Shown here in pieces: positions 7,201 to 15,816 of a stretch of DNA of 64,000 nucleotides (the stretch's first letter is position 1; every line of letters starts with the position of its first letter). The notes under the pieces were generated by a model, which did not search any database, was not told the origin of the DNA, and was given only the letters and a program-made list of their open reading frames with translations. The stretch is from Paenibacillus ferrarius (GTDB lineage Bacteria; Bacillota; Bacilli; Paenibacillales; NBRC-103111). The position numbers and the translations under genes are program-made. The stretch is taken from positions 62,001 through 126,000 of the forward strand of contig NZ_MBTG01000016.1 in NCBI RefSeq assembly GCF_002027705.1, written 5' to 3'.

Positions 7201-9482
7201 TCATTGTCGTCAAACATATTTTCAGGCTCTTTTGTAAACAAATACTCAAATTGATTCGCTGCTTTTAATGCTTTGGAAGATCCCGGTGTATCGGTTAAAA
7301 TGCCAATTGCGGCATGATCATGTGTCGGAATATCCCATTCGAAGCCGGAGAAAATCGTTTTGTTGGAATAGGATCCGGCGTTTTGTATCGCATTGACCTT
7401 GGGAACTTCATAATTAATAGCTCCCTTAGAGTATGGAATCGGGCCTGATGGCACCTTGGTTCCTTCATCATCACGACCCGAAGATCTCAAGTGATTAGCC
7501 GTTGCCAGCCAGTCCAGCCCATATTTCGTAAATGCATTCTCCAGCGTATCAGTAAGCGATACCTGCGCATCATCGGATTCAAACGTATGGGTATGGAATT
7601 CTCCCGTTAACCATTTGCCCGTTTTGGCGTTAGTTGGCTTAACCTTTACGGTAAATGGCTTCGTTGCTGTTGCATTGCCTTTGGCCAGAGTTGCTGTCAA
7701 AATGACGGTTGCATCACCGGAGCCTGCAGCAGGACGATGTACATTTCCTTCATTATCAATGACCGATGCGTTGTTGGAGGACCAGCTGATCTTCGTCCCA
7801 TTCCCTGCAGACAAGGGTAAATTCACATTTCTTATTACCTGGTTTACATCCCCAAGACTAAGAGCACTTTTCTCAACTTCCAGCAAATTTCCGGCTTGTT
7901 CAGCTACCAGAGCTTGAACAGCTCCTGCATCCAAAGCACGGCCGTACAGATAAAAGTCATCAAACTGTCCATCAAAATAAGGATCAGTACCAGCTTGTGG
8001 CTTGCCTAAATAGTTGTATTTCGTCGTTAAAGCGGATGGTTTGTCAGGAAAGGTATAACTCCCGCTATCCTTGCCATCTACATATACCGTGGCTTTCGTT
8101 CCTGCAACAACGACCGCAACATGCGTCCAAACTCCCGCTGGAACATTGCCGATATGAAAGCCATTTTGGTTTCCGTTATAGTTGTAGAATAAAAAGTAGC
8201 CATCGTTATCGATCGTCAAAGCAAACGAGTTTTTATTCCCCGACTCCCCGCTGCCAAAATCGAAAATGCGTGACCATTGGTTTCTCTGATCAATTTTCAC
8301 CCAGGTGGCAACCGTAAAGTTATCTGTGTTTTCAGGAACCCCCATAGGCAAGCTAACATAGCCGCCCTGCCCGTCTAAATCAATTCCGCCTGCGTTTAAG
8401 CCGCTCTTCCAAGCTGCTCCGTTTTTCAGACTTGCCTTCTTTACGCCACCAACGACGGAATTAGAGGCTTCAGTGCCGCTTGTTTCATCGAATGTAAAAT
8501 GGGAGCCTTCAGCGTATTGCGTGTATAAATCATCAATCACTTGTTGTGTGGATGTGCTTATAACCGGGTTTGACGCGTTATACCCATAAGGAAAACTCAT
8601 ACTGCCAGTATCCTGTGGAAGTGAGTTGTAATCAAAAGATAACGTATCGTTAGCTGCCAACGTTATTTTCATTTGCACCAAATCTTTACCACGGTCTCTA
8701 CCAATGATTAATGGGATATTGTTAACAGTTGTTTTTAAATTTCTGTGCGCATGAGCTCCTAATACAGCGTCTACGCCAACCAGCTTATTCGTGATATCAA
8801 TGATAGGACCACTGAAATCATTTTCTTCGCTGAACTCTTCATGGATGTTGGCAACTACAATCCGAGCGCCGTCAGCTCTCGCTTTTACAGCCGCTTTGTT
8901 GACCTCATCAGCCACATCCTTGATGTTGTAAGCATCAACAGTTCCAGGCAGCGCGTATTGCGTATCTTGTGTAACTGCGCCAATAATGGCAATTTTCACA
9001 CCGTCTTTAACGAATACTTTATAGCTATCAAGAACAGGCTGATCCGTATTCTTATCATACAAATTCGCCGCAAGCATCGGATACTGGGCCGGCACATTCT
9101 TCGTTATTGGATCTAATCCCCAATCGAATTCGTGATTGCCAAGCGTGGAGGCTTCCATGCCCATCGCATTAAAAACCTTCATAACCGCAGTCCCAAGCGA
9201 CCACTCCGAAATATTCGTGCCTGCATAGTTGTCCCCACCGCCCAGTACAAGCGTCCGATCAGGGTTTTGAGCTTTAATTTCTTCAATATTACGTGCCATA
9301 ACAGCTGCGATTGGATGCTTGTCATTATCTGTCAGCCTTCCGTGAAGATCTGGGATTTGAAGAATATCAAATATCTTATCCGCTGCGACAGCATGAGCAT
9401 TTGGTGCAGGAAATGCTTGTCCGATCATGAGAGTTGCTAGTGTAGTCACTGCAATGAAACGTTTCAATTCCTTAGTAAACAT
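4248..9482 (-). CDS. Giant SLH-anchored protein with calcineurin-like and PHP-like phosphoesterase domains
   Basis: This is a 1744-residue exported protein. A signal peptide (about 1-32, ending AHA) precedes a calcineurin-like metallophosphoesterase domain at 35-300. Its motifs are IPDLHGRL (45-50), GGGDN (81-85), GNHEFDWG (115-122) and GAHAH (242-246), as in 5'-nucleotidases; the usual 5'-nucleotidase C-terminal domain is absent. A LamG-like domain follows at about 320-530, then an Ig-like segment. A PHP-like domain (about 620-970) has GEFHTHT near 628, TANHLR near 661, THPSRG near 801 and NSDFHF near 897. Further Ig-like modules, a Pro/Thr linker and three SLH domains (about 1560-1744) complete it. 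It probably sits in the cell wall and frees phosphate from phosphoesters. The ATG follows GGTGGAGAATA. It is monocistronic, with no obvious terminator. Confidence 0.88.
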   Translation of the reverse strand: MFTKELKRFIAVTTLATLMIGQAFPAPNAHAVAADKIFDILQIPDLHGRLTDNDKHPIAAVMARNIEEIKAQNPDRTLVLGGGDNYAGTNISEWSLGTAVMKVFNAMGMEASTLGNHEFDWGLDPITKNVPAQYPMLAANLYDKNTDQPVLDSYKVFVKDGVKIAIIGAVTQDTQYALPGTVDAYNIKDVADEVNKAAVKARADGARIVVANIHEEFSEENDFSGPIIDITNKLVGVDAVLGAHAHRNLKTTVNNIPLIIGRDRGKDLVQMKITLAANDTLSFDYNSLPQDTGSMSFPYGYNASNPVISTSTQQVIDDLYTQYAEGSHFTFDETSGTEASNSVVGGVKKASLKNGAAWKSGLNAGGIDLDGQGGYVSLPMGVPENTDNFTVATWVKIDQRNQWSRIFDFGSGESGNKNSFALTIDNDGYFLFYNYNGNQNGFHIGNVPAGVWTHVAVVVAGTKATVYVDGKDSGSYTFPDKPSALTTKYNYLGKPQAGTDPYFDGQFDDFYLYGRALDAGAVQALVAEQAGNLLEVEKSALSLGDVNQVIRNVNLPLSAGNGTKISWSSNNASVIDNEGNVHRPAAGSGDATVILTATLAKGNATATKPFTVKVKPTNAKTGKWLTGEFHTHTFESDDAQVSLTDTLENAFTKYGLDWLATANHLRSSGRDDEGTKVPSGPIPYSKGAINYEVPKVNAIQNAGSYSNKTIFSGFEWDIPTHDHAAIGILTDTPGSSKALKAANQFEYLFTKEPENMFDDNDVAEWKKAPGPAKGFSTHADALTAINWLKYNFAEKSYFLVTHPSRGKNGDTPRTTIADLRDFNNAAPNVNFGFEGMIGGQMEPDRGGYNTTYNVNNPTADNNYKFRSFGGTDYMVAKVGGVWDALLGEGRNYWNFANSDFHFKTINPNSSGYWPGEYAKNYTWTNGTEMQDIVNGMRSGKSFSVYGDLINALDFNIKGNGSKLEMGALDPSVSVVEGDHLQLTIRFKSPTTNNYEKPVDSGKSAKVAPKVDHIDLIAGDVSDEKAAAGTAEYNKDTNDSTKVIASFTSKDWTTDSEEYNVITYDLGSAGKKQYYRLRGTNLGLNVSGETDAAGNPLLDPITNDADNITRFNNINDRNYKDLWFYSNPIFVAPISAVTDTLNKLTLGDLNDVKTDIQLPTTGDQGVTIAWESSMPSLISNSGKLLAKPANNTMFTLTATVKNGEISKTKSFPGIIKGTNQATVELHGKMTTEDGKLYTGGTWTNQNVTVSVYANVYAPSTSAALQLSMNGDSEQAYQHYDSNSYVNISKEGENQLYFRATDNLGNQDKLPLMVKIDKEIPVITLNGESSIRLAKGSVYTEQKAAAKDNVGIAGDVVITGTVDTNQLGTYQIAYNVSDLAGNAAKEVIRTVVVYKESDSDPTSPTTPTPTPEHGSPATSDPAPKPETKEQTVQLDVKAAQGSEGSIKDVVKFKLPADALPSDGKVTVSVIPADQTPAVGNLQALSQVLEFTSTSGHTFNKPIEISINYKKDSNSSKIKHAAVYYYNELQKKWIFIGGTPKDDGTVTVQVNHFTKFAVFNYEPTLFKDLTGHWASVYTDRLIGMKAIQGFEDQAFHPEETVTRAQFASILVKSLGLQASTGAENFADESQIPAWAKADVAAAVKAGYISGYEENSAKVFKANQTITRAEMSVMIANALKTNVKKADAGMKSFQDAANIPDWAKASVSAAVSEGILKGYEDNTFRANNVATRAEAAAMIYKLLEALKI

Positions 9483-9629
9483 TATTCTCCACCTATCCGT
9501 TTTTTTATTTCTCTCTTCTTTTCTCCTACAGTCGGTTCCTTTCTTTGTCGCATTATAATTATATCAAATGGCAATCGAATAAGGGGTTAAGTAATTGTTA
9601 AGGCGGCACATTTCGGGGGGATTTAGAGC

Positions 9630-9665
9630 AAAAACAGCACGCCCTCCAAGGAGGATCGCACTGTT
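9630..9665 (-). terminator. Second hairpin downstream of the mannosidase operon
   Basis: On the minus strand, AACAG pairs with CTGTT and CCTCC with GGAGG, followed by TTTTTGC. It is terminator-like and may back up the terminator at 9857-9888 or insulate the SLH gene. Confidence 0.5.
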
Positions 9666-9856
9666 ACTAAACACATATTTGGAACATCAGGAATATGGGG
9701 TCCGATACTACAAACGTCCATGTTCTTCGCTAGCTTGGCTGCTCTTTGCCGCGGAAGCTCGGTTTTCGGCGCTTGAGACTGTTTTTTTCGCTGGCTCAAG
9801 CTCAACTTGCTGCTTTCCCCCTTCTGAGACAGTTTCGGCTCCCCTTCGTCGTACAC

Positions 9857-9888
9857 AAAAAGAAGGAGCCGCCGAATGGCGAGCTCCC
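9857..9888 (-). terminator. Terminator of the mannoside operon
   Basis: GGAGCTCGCC pairs with GGCGGCTCC (one bulge) and is followed by TTCTTTTTG, 15 bases past the GH38 stop codon. Confidence 0.75.
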
Positions 9889-9903
9889 CCATATTTCAAT
9901 CGT

Positions 9904-12705
9904 TTACTTATGAATCCCAATTGTCACAATTTCACATGGTCCGATGGGCAATGCCATCTCGCCTTCAGCATCAACTTCGAGCATTGTACCGTTAGTTTCC
10001 ATAATGGTACTCTTGTAGAAGTTCTTGAGCGGGATGTTGGATTGGACTTTGAGCTCGGTGTTACTTGAGCTCATGTTGTACCAACGGAGCAGAAGATCGC
10101 CGGTTTCTTCGTTCATTTTCATCGAAGAGAATGCCATCTCGCCGCCTTTCCACTGGAATGGCGTATACGTCAGTGCGATACGTCCATTGTGAATGCCCGT
10201 TTGACATAAGGTCCACGGAATTTGGAACTGATAGGCTTCCTCATACGCGCCGAATTGTGTGCCTTCTCCGTTATGTGGAATAAGGGACAAGCGGACCGTA
10301 TGCTCGCCCAAACACTGCGCTTCCGGTGTTGGGAACAAGCCCCAGTCGCCTAGCTCGCCCACAGCACGAAGCAATGTTACTGCAATCGTATTGCGTCCAT
10401 CACGCAAGACTTCGTATTCGTTCAACCCGAGGTTGGCAACGACCAGACCTGCACCTGTACTTGTACTCGCACCTACGCCCACACTTGCATTTGCACCTGT
10501 TCCCGCTTCTGCACCTGCACTCGCACCCGCCTCGCAAACCTCAACAAATGCCTGCTGATGCTGCGTATTGCTAGGGTTTTCCCATTCAACCGCCGGCACG
10601 TTGTCACGCTGCGCGATTTCAAACATGGAGTCAACGCGGTGAACGTCCGCGCTCAAATCAGTCGGGAACAGCATCCGCAGCCGGTGATCTTTGGCCTGAT
10701 TGTTGAAGGAAGATTCGATCTCAACGCCTTTGCCGCTGCGGCTCAGACTGAGCACTGTGCGAATCTGCATCGGCACCATTTGCGTAGAGCGCTGCGCTTT
10801 GCGATGCGGGTAATAGACCAAATCACGCTGCTCTTCTTCCAACATCTCGTTGCCAGACGCTGGAATTGCCCAGTCGTGAATAATTTCAACAGAAGCTTGA
10901 TAGGCTGTATCTTGCAGCACGCGAATTTGTGCGAGCAAGCCGTGAGTTGTCAAAGCCTGCTCACCATCCGGCTGTCTAAACATATATTCGTTGCCGATAT
11001 CTCCCGTGTTCTCATAGACGCCCAAATCCTGGTAGATACGGCCATTCTTTTTATCTGTCATGGAGAATGAACCGTTATCCGCGATTGCGATCTTCACCGT
11101 GTCATTTTCCATTACCCGTTCTCCCGCAAGCAGCGAGGAATGGGCCAGTTTGGCTTCCCGTTTCACCCAAGCGTAAGTTTTCAAACCAAGTGCAGGAACC
11201 TTCTCTGCTTCAAAAGTCACTCTCACTCTGCGGCACATATACGGTTGACGGAATTTGTCGTCCGGCAAATCGTAGCCGAACTGTAATCCCAGATCCTCGA
11301 ATGTGCTTGGAATCAAATTCCCCTGCTCATCCACAAGCACTCTGCCTGACAGATCCGCTGCCTTAACAAAAGCGCTCGCTTCCTCAAGGGAGTAACCATC
11401 CCGGAAGTACAAACGCAAAGCATCCAACTCGATGCTCACTACGCCTGTACGCTCCCACCCTGTTGTATTGAAAACAACGACTGGCACTGCGTTTTCGCCT
11501 GCCTGGGCAAAACTCGACGTATCAACCACATCCGCAATCGCTTGCTTGCTGTCATCGACGATCGCTTCCGCGACATGGCGGCTTTTCTCAAAGCGCGTCA
11601 CCATCTCCCGGTGTACTTCGTCCACGGAGCAGCCGCAGATGCTGTCATGCGGGTGATTCTGCATTAATGTCTTCCACGCGTAGGTAAACAGATGATGGGG
11701 GTACTTCTCCCCCGCTTTAAGAATATGTGCAAAAGCAGCCAGCGGTTCAGCTACTTTTTCCAGCATGGCTTGCCCAAGCTGATTCATCTGCTTCAAATAA
11801 ACACGAGCTGAAGCGGTGTTCACAAGCGTTGACCAGCCGTCCGTCCGCTGACTGCGCAGCTCGCCTTTTACCGTCGAAAGCTCCTGCTTCCCTGAACGCT
11901 GAACAGCCTCCAAGTAATCATTAAAGTTCGAATGAACAAAAGTCGTATCCGGGAACAGCTCGTTGGCGACTTGAATCGCTTCCGGCAGGTCTAATTGAAC
12001 AGGCTGATGATCACAGCCATTCATGAAGAGCAGCTCGCTCGTCGACGCGTATTTCTCGGCATCAGCCAGCTTGCGCTCCCAATAGGCCTTCGCTTCTTCG
12101 CGGTCTACAGGAATTTCATTCCCGTTGGAATACCAGTTGGCGAAAAGAATGCCAAGCACTTGGGAACCATCAGGTCCCTCCCAAAGAAGCTCCGAGAATG
12201 ACGATTCATAATCACCGTCCGAGACCGTATTGTTAAAGCCTGTTGGCTTGACGCCGCGGCCAAACAAAGCATTCGTGATGCCCGACTGCTGCATCAATTG
12301 CGGTGTTTGACCTACCAGACCAAACGTGTCGGGGAAATAACCGATTTTCGAAACTTGGCCTACCTTTTGGGCATCTTGATGACCGATCTGCATATTGCGC
12401 ACATTAGCTTCACCGCTAGTTAGGAAGGCATCTTGCAAAATATACCAAGGACCAATCAGAATTCTGCCGTCCTGAATCAATGTATGCAATCGGTCCTTTT
12501 GCTCTGGTCTCACCTGCAGATAGTCCTCTAGAATAATCGTTTGTCCATCTAAAAAGAAGCTGCGATAATTCGGATCCTGATCCATTTTATCGAGCAAGGC
12601 ATCAACCAGCTTAACGAGACGAACATGGTGCTTCTCATAAGGCAAATACCATTCCCGATCCCAATGTGTATGGGAAATAATATGAGCGGTTCTCTTCGTA
12701 CTCAT
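9904..12705 (-). CDS. GH38 alpha-mannosidase, cytosolic
   Basis: GH38 enzymes are zinc-dependent retaining alpha-mannosidases. The N-terminal HTHWDREW (from residue 12) carries zinc ligands, and the aspartate of GYFPDTFG near residue 126 fits the nucleophile. A further zinc histidine motif, NHPHDSICGCSVDEVHRE, lies near residue 350. At 933 residues it is slightly long, because an Ala/Gly/Ser/Thr low-complexity run (about 723-751) interrupts the C-terminal beta domain. There is no signal peptide, so it should act in the cytosol on imported mannosides. It is the last gene of the operon, three bases after the GH-A gene, with AGAGGAG upstream, and a terminator follows. The exact linkage (alpha-1,2, 1,3 or 1,6, or mannosylglycerate) cannot be read from sequence. 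Confidence 0.92.
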   Translation of the reverse strand: MSTKRTAHIISHTHWDREWYLPYEKHHVRLVKLVDALLDKMDQDPNYRSFFLDGQTIILEDYLQVRPEQKDRLHTLIQDGRILIGPWYILQDAFLTSGEANVRNMQIGHQDAQKVGQVSKIGYFPDTFGLVGQTPQLMQQSGITNALFGRGVKPTGFNNTVSDGDYESSFSELLWEGPDGSQVLGILFANWYSNGNEIPVDREEAKAYWERKLADAEKYASTSELLFMNGCDHQPVQLDLPEAIQVANELFPDTTFVHSNFNDYLEAVQRSGKQELSTVKGELRSQRTDGWSTLVNTASARVYLKQMNQLGQAMLEKVAEPLAAFAHILKAGEKYPHHLFTYAWKTLMQNHPHDSICGCSVDEVHREMVTRFEKSRHVAEAIVDDSKQAIADVVDTSSFAQAGENAVPVVVFNTTGWERTGVVSIELDALRLYFRDGYSLEEASAFVKAADLSGRVLVDEQGNLIPSTFEDLGLQFGYDLPDDKFRQPYMCRRVRVTFEAEKVPALGLKTYAWVKREAKLAHSSLLAGERVMENDTVKIAIADNGSFSMTDKKNGRIYQDLGVYENTGDIGNEYMFRQPDGEQALTTHGLLAQIRVLQDTAYQASVEIIHDWAIPASGNEMLEEEQRDLVYYPHRKAQRSTQMVPMQIRTVLSLSRSGKGVEIESSFNNQAKDHRLRMLFPTDLSADVHRVDSMFEIAQRDNVPAVEWENPSNTQHQQAFVEVCEAGASAGAEAGTGANASVGVGASTSTGAGLVVANLGLNEYEVLRDGRNTIAVTLLRAVGELGDWGLFPTPEAQCLGEHTVRLSLIPHNGEGTQFGAYEEAYQFQIPWTLCQTGIHNGRIALTYTPFQWKGGEMAFSSMKMNEETGDLLLRWYNMSSSNTELKVQSNIPLKNFYKSTIMETNGTMLEVDAEGEMALPIGPCEIVTIGIHK
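10451..10535 (-). repeat. Degenerate 6-bp repeat coding an Ala/Gly-rich run in GH38
   Basis: On the plus strand a GCACCT/GCACTT-type hexamer is repeated with drift for about 85 bases. It encodes alternating Gly/Ala/Ser/Thr residues. Base composition differs from the flanking coding sequence, and the reading frame is kept. Confidence 0.75.
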
Positions 12706-12708
12706 CGT

Positions 12709-15700
12709 TTAACTCCTCTCAATATGGACTTCGTTCGGACGGTACACGGAAATGAGATGGCCCCCCGCATCTGCTGCAAAAAGAACGGAACGCTCTTTCT
12801 CCAGTGTGAACGTATAAGTAGCCTCGGTATCCGTATCCTTCACTTCGATCGTCACGTCCCACGCAAACTCAGACACAAATACATAGAGGAAGCCGTCCTT
12901 AAAGCTTAACTTCCTTCCGTATACGCCTGCGATATCGCCACCTTGCATCCATTGCAATCCGCTTGCAACACCTGCTGACTCGATGGCATGCTGGTACAGC
13001 TCGACCAACGTATCCGTTCGCTCGTTCAATTCAACAGGCAGCGGACTCCAAATCAGCCGGCCTTTCCCAAGCGGTATATCAACGACAGCATCCCCGGTAC
13101 TGGATTCTGCATTTCCTGCTCGTACTTCTTTCGCGATTTCAGCAATCCGGCGCTGTCCATAAGAAACCGGAAGCGCGGCACCTTGCAGCTGTAGTCTTTC
13201 TTCTCTGCGTACATTGTGCAGCTCGGCGGATCCCAGCTCCTCGGTTAGACGCGGCGTTTGCTTCCAATACGCATCAAGGCTGATTGGCCCCGTTGCGAGC
13301 AAGGTCGCGCCCGTGCGCTTAACAATATCGACTAGCTGATTCCAAGCTTGCTCATCCAGATTGTGTGCACTCGGGAGCAGAATGAGCTTGGCCGGCTGTT
13401 CCTCGAGCACATCCAAATGATATTCCGAGGCGCCGCGGAATGGCATCTTCATCTGATACGCCAGCACGCGGGTCATTCTGGTTGTTGCATCGAAGGCCAA
13501 TTTCCGATTGGAGAAATCGTTCGAATAAGGGAAGATCGCAACGATGTCCTCCAAGGCCCGATCCTGGAATAAATCCTTGATTTCTGCCATAAATCGACCA
13601 AACTCATAAGAGACATCCGCCTCTGGCTTCTCCGTACCATCGGCACGAAGCGCACCGATATGCGACTCATTCGCGTTATCCATATAGAAATTGGTGTTCC
13701 AGATCCAATGAATAGCTCCTGCGCCTCCGGTTGAGAAGGCATAGGCATACTTGCGCTCGAGTAGGCTCCGCAGCTCGATCTCCGAACGCTTCGCCCGTCC
13801 ATCCGGTGTCTCCACATACATGATGCCTGTTTCTTGAATCACATTTGGCTTATGCGCTGTTTTGGCGAAAATACCATCCCAAACGAGGTTGTCATTCAAC
13901 CACCACGAGTGCACAGTTGTATAATCCACCGCTTCCTCATAGAAAAATGGAGAAGGCCGCTGAGCGCCAAGCGCTTCGTCCTGACCGACCACAACAAGAT
14001 GATCCGGACAGATTTCCTTAATCGTATCATAGAGCTCTTTGGCCCAGCGATTATGCATCTCCATTGAAAATAAACAGTAATCGAGCCAGCGTGTTCCTTT
14101 TTTAGCCCGGTGCATATCCTGAACGTCAAAATTGATTTCTGCCGCTTCTGGAATGGCCGCCGCTTCAAAAGTCGGAAGCTGCTCAGGCGACATATTCCAT
14201 CGCTCCTGAAGAAGCTCGATGTGCTTATGACGCTGCTTGAGCCACTCGACAAAAGCTTCCCGTTCATAGACATCCCGGCTGGAGCGCGGACCATCGGAAA
14301 AGATTTGAGCCGGATCAAACATCGAAGGCTCGTTGATCAGATCCCAATCCACATGTGTCGTCGCACGATGGCGAGAAACAATGGAGCGGATAAAACGCTT
14401 CTGTGCTTCTACGCTTTGCGGGTCCAGATAGGGATTAACGCCCTCCCACGTCTCTGGCGTGAAGGAGAAGAAGGTGAAGGTCACCTGCAAATTGTGTTTT
14501 TTGGCGGTTAAGAAGAAAGCATCAATCGCTCTCAGCACTTCTTCCGACGCATGTCCGTCCACCTGCATGATGTTGCGGTAAGCCGTCCAAATCCCTGTGC
14601 GTATCCAGTTGATCCCTGCCTTGGCCATCTGGGCCATATCCCGATCCCAAACATCGGCGTTGGGCAGGAACAGAAATTTGCGAGCCACATCGGAAGTCAT
14701 ATAGGTCATACCGACAACTGGCAGCGGGTGTCCGTCCTTGATGAAATAATCACGACCGCAAGCAATCGGTTGTCCCTCCGCAAGAAGCTGGTGATCGTGT
14801 CCCCAGAATCCTTGACGCAGCACACGAAGCTCCCCATCCTCCGATGCTGCCTTGCAGGTCACTCGGTATAAACCACGTTGTATATCAAGTGGCACCGGAA
14901 TGCGTACCACATTGAATTCTTTGTTTACTTGAACTGTCATTTGGTGATTCCAGCCCGCCTGCTCACCCTTCTCATGCTCGACACGAAGATCCAAAGTCCA
15001 AGTCTTCGAAGCGGCGCCTTGGCCAAGCAGCTGCGATTGGATCGTCAGCATCGCATGTTCACCTTGTTCAAAGCTGGCATAATTCGGCTTGATCCATAGC
15101 TCGGTAACGCCGCTCGCACAGAACGATGCCCAAGCCAGCAAGGTTTGAGCGCCCTCTTCACTCCAAAACGAAGGGCTGAGCGGGACATTGACGAACATCC
15201 AGCGCGAACCTATGAACTCACCGCGTGTGTTCTCCCACAGCACAACAGGCGCTGCGATTTCGCGGCCTTCCTTGCCGATGCTTTTCAAAAGCGGATAAAT
15301 CTGTGTGCTCATCGTTCCCGCTGCACCCATTTGATGAGGCAGATCACTGTTGCGCGTCGTATGCGGTACCATATTCCATGTATCCGCCAGCGCAAACAGA
15401 GATTCCTGCTCTTGCAGCAGAGGGATTGTATCTAATGCGGTATAGGAACGAATAGGAGATCCTTCGACACGAAGAATCTCATGAATATACAACTGTTGAT
15501 GGTAAGCTGTCTGCTCGCTCTCCACCAGCCAGCCGCTGCCTTCCCGGCGCACAGGGCGCTTGAATGCAGCGCCGCCAACGCTTAGCAGCCCGCCGCCGCG
15601 CTGCAGGAACGCGAGAATATCCGGCCATGCCGACTTCGGAAAATAAGGAGCATGCAGATTGACGAAGCATCCGCCTTCTGCCTTGCGAAGAGCCTCGCCT

Positions 15701-15816
15701 AAGCAATCGGCTCCAACAACCTTTGCGCCTTGTGCTTCCAACCGCTCTTTCTGCACATCGCAGAAAGAACTGATTGGGAATCCCGCTTCATGAAAAATAA
15801 TGACGGTTTGACTCAT
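12709..15816 (-). CDS. Clan GH-A glycoside hydrolase with a glutaminase-like N-terminal domain
   Basis: This 1035-residue protein lacks a signal peptide. Residues 1-210 resemble a class I glutaminase/ThuA-like Rossmann domain (YFPKSAWPDILAFLQRGGG), often found as an accessory domain in glycosidases. A beta-sandwich leads to a TIM barrel at about 360-720. The likely acid/base is Glu496 in DLINEPS and the nucleophile Glu662 in VIQETGIMY, the arrangement of clan GH-A. A second Rossmann-like domain at about 755-870 resembles the GH42 trimerisation domain. Given its place between GH125 and GH38, a beta-mannosidase or another beta-glycosidase trimming the same glycan is plausible, but the exact family is unclear. 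It overlaps the GH125 stop by four bases, so translation is coupled. Confidence 0.8.
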   Translation of the reverse strand: MSQTVIIFHEAGFPISSFCDVQKERLEAQGAKVVGADCLGEALRKAEGGCFVNLHAPYFPKSAWPDILAFLQRGGGLLSVGGAAFKRPVRREGSGWLVESEQTAYHQQLYIHEILRVEGSPIRSYTALDTIPLLQEQESLFALADTWNMVPHTTRNSDLPHQMGAAGTMSTQIYPLLKSIGKEGREIAAPVVLWENTRGEFIGSRWMFVNVPLSPSFWSEEGAQTLLAWASFCASGVTELWIKPNYASFEQGEHAMLTIQSQLLGQGAASKTWTLDLRVEHEKGEQAGWNHQMTVQVNKEFNVVRIPVPLDIQRGLYRVTCKAASEDGELRVLRQGFWGHDHQLLAEGQPIACGRDYFIKDGHPLPVVGMTYMTSDVARKFLFLPNADVWDRDMAQMAKAGINWIRTGIWTAYRNIMQVDGHASEEVLRAIDAFFLTAKKHNLQVTFTFFSFTPETWEGVNPYLDPQSVEAQKRFIRSIVSRHRATTHVDWDLINEPSMFDPAQIFSDGPRSSRDVYEREAFVEWLKQRHKHIELLQERWNMSPEQLPTFEAAAIPEAAEINFDVQDMHRAKKGTRWLDYCLFSMEMHNRWAKELYDTIKEICPDHLVVVGQDEALGAQRPSPFFYEEAVDYTTVHSWWLNDNLVWDGIFAKTAHKPNVIQETGIMYVETPDGRAKRSEIELRSLLERKYAYAFSTGGAGAIHWIWNTNFYMDNANESHIGALRADGTEKPEADVSYEFGRFMAEIKDLFQDRALEDIVAIFPYSNDFSNRKLAFDATTRMTRVLAYQMKMPFRGASEYHLDVLEEQPAKLILLPSAHNLDEQAWNQLVDIVKRTGATLLATGPISLDAYWKQTPRLTEELGSAELHNVRREERLQLQGAALPVSYGQRRIAEIAKEVRAGNAESSTGDAVVDIPLGKGRLIWSPLPVELNERTDTLVELYQHAIESAGVASGLQWMQGGDIAGVYGRKLSFKDGFLYVFVSEFAWDVTIEVKDTDTEATYTFTLEKERSVLFAADAGGHLISVYRPNEVHIERS

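Larger units (their letters stand above)
9483..9903. other. Intergenic region between the SLH phosphoesterase gene and the mannosidase operon
   Basis: No gene is visible. The right end holds the operon terminator, the middle a second hairpin, and the left end (9540-9590) AT-rich sequence with TATAAT-like hexamers on the minus strand that may be the SLH gene promoter. The frames open here are explained by the hairpins and lack ribosome sites. Confidence 0.5.

Noticed and set aside
9595..10068. Plus-strand ORF across the end of GH38
   Set aside because: It overlaps a conserved enzyme and two terminators, and has no ribosome site.
10558..11070. Plus-strand 170-residue ORF inside GH38
   Set aside because: Antisense to conserved GH38 sequence; composition is typical of shadow frames.
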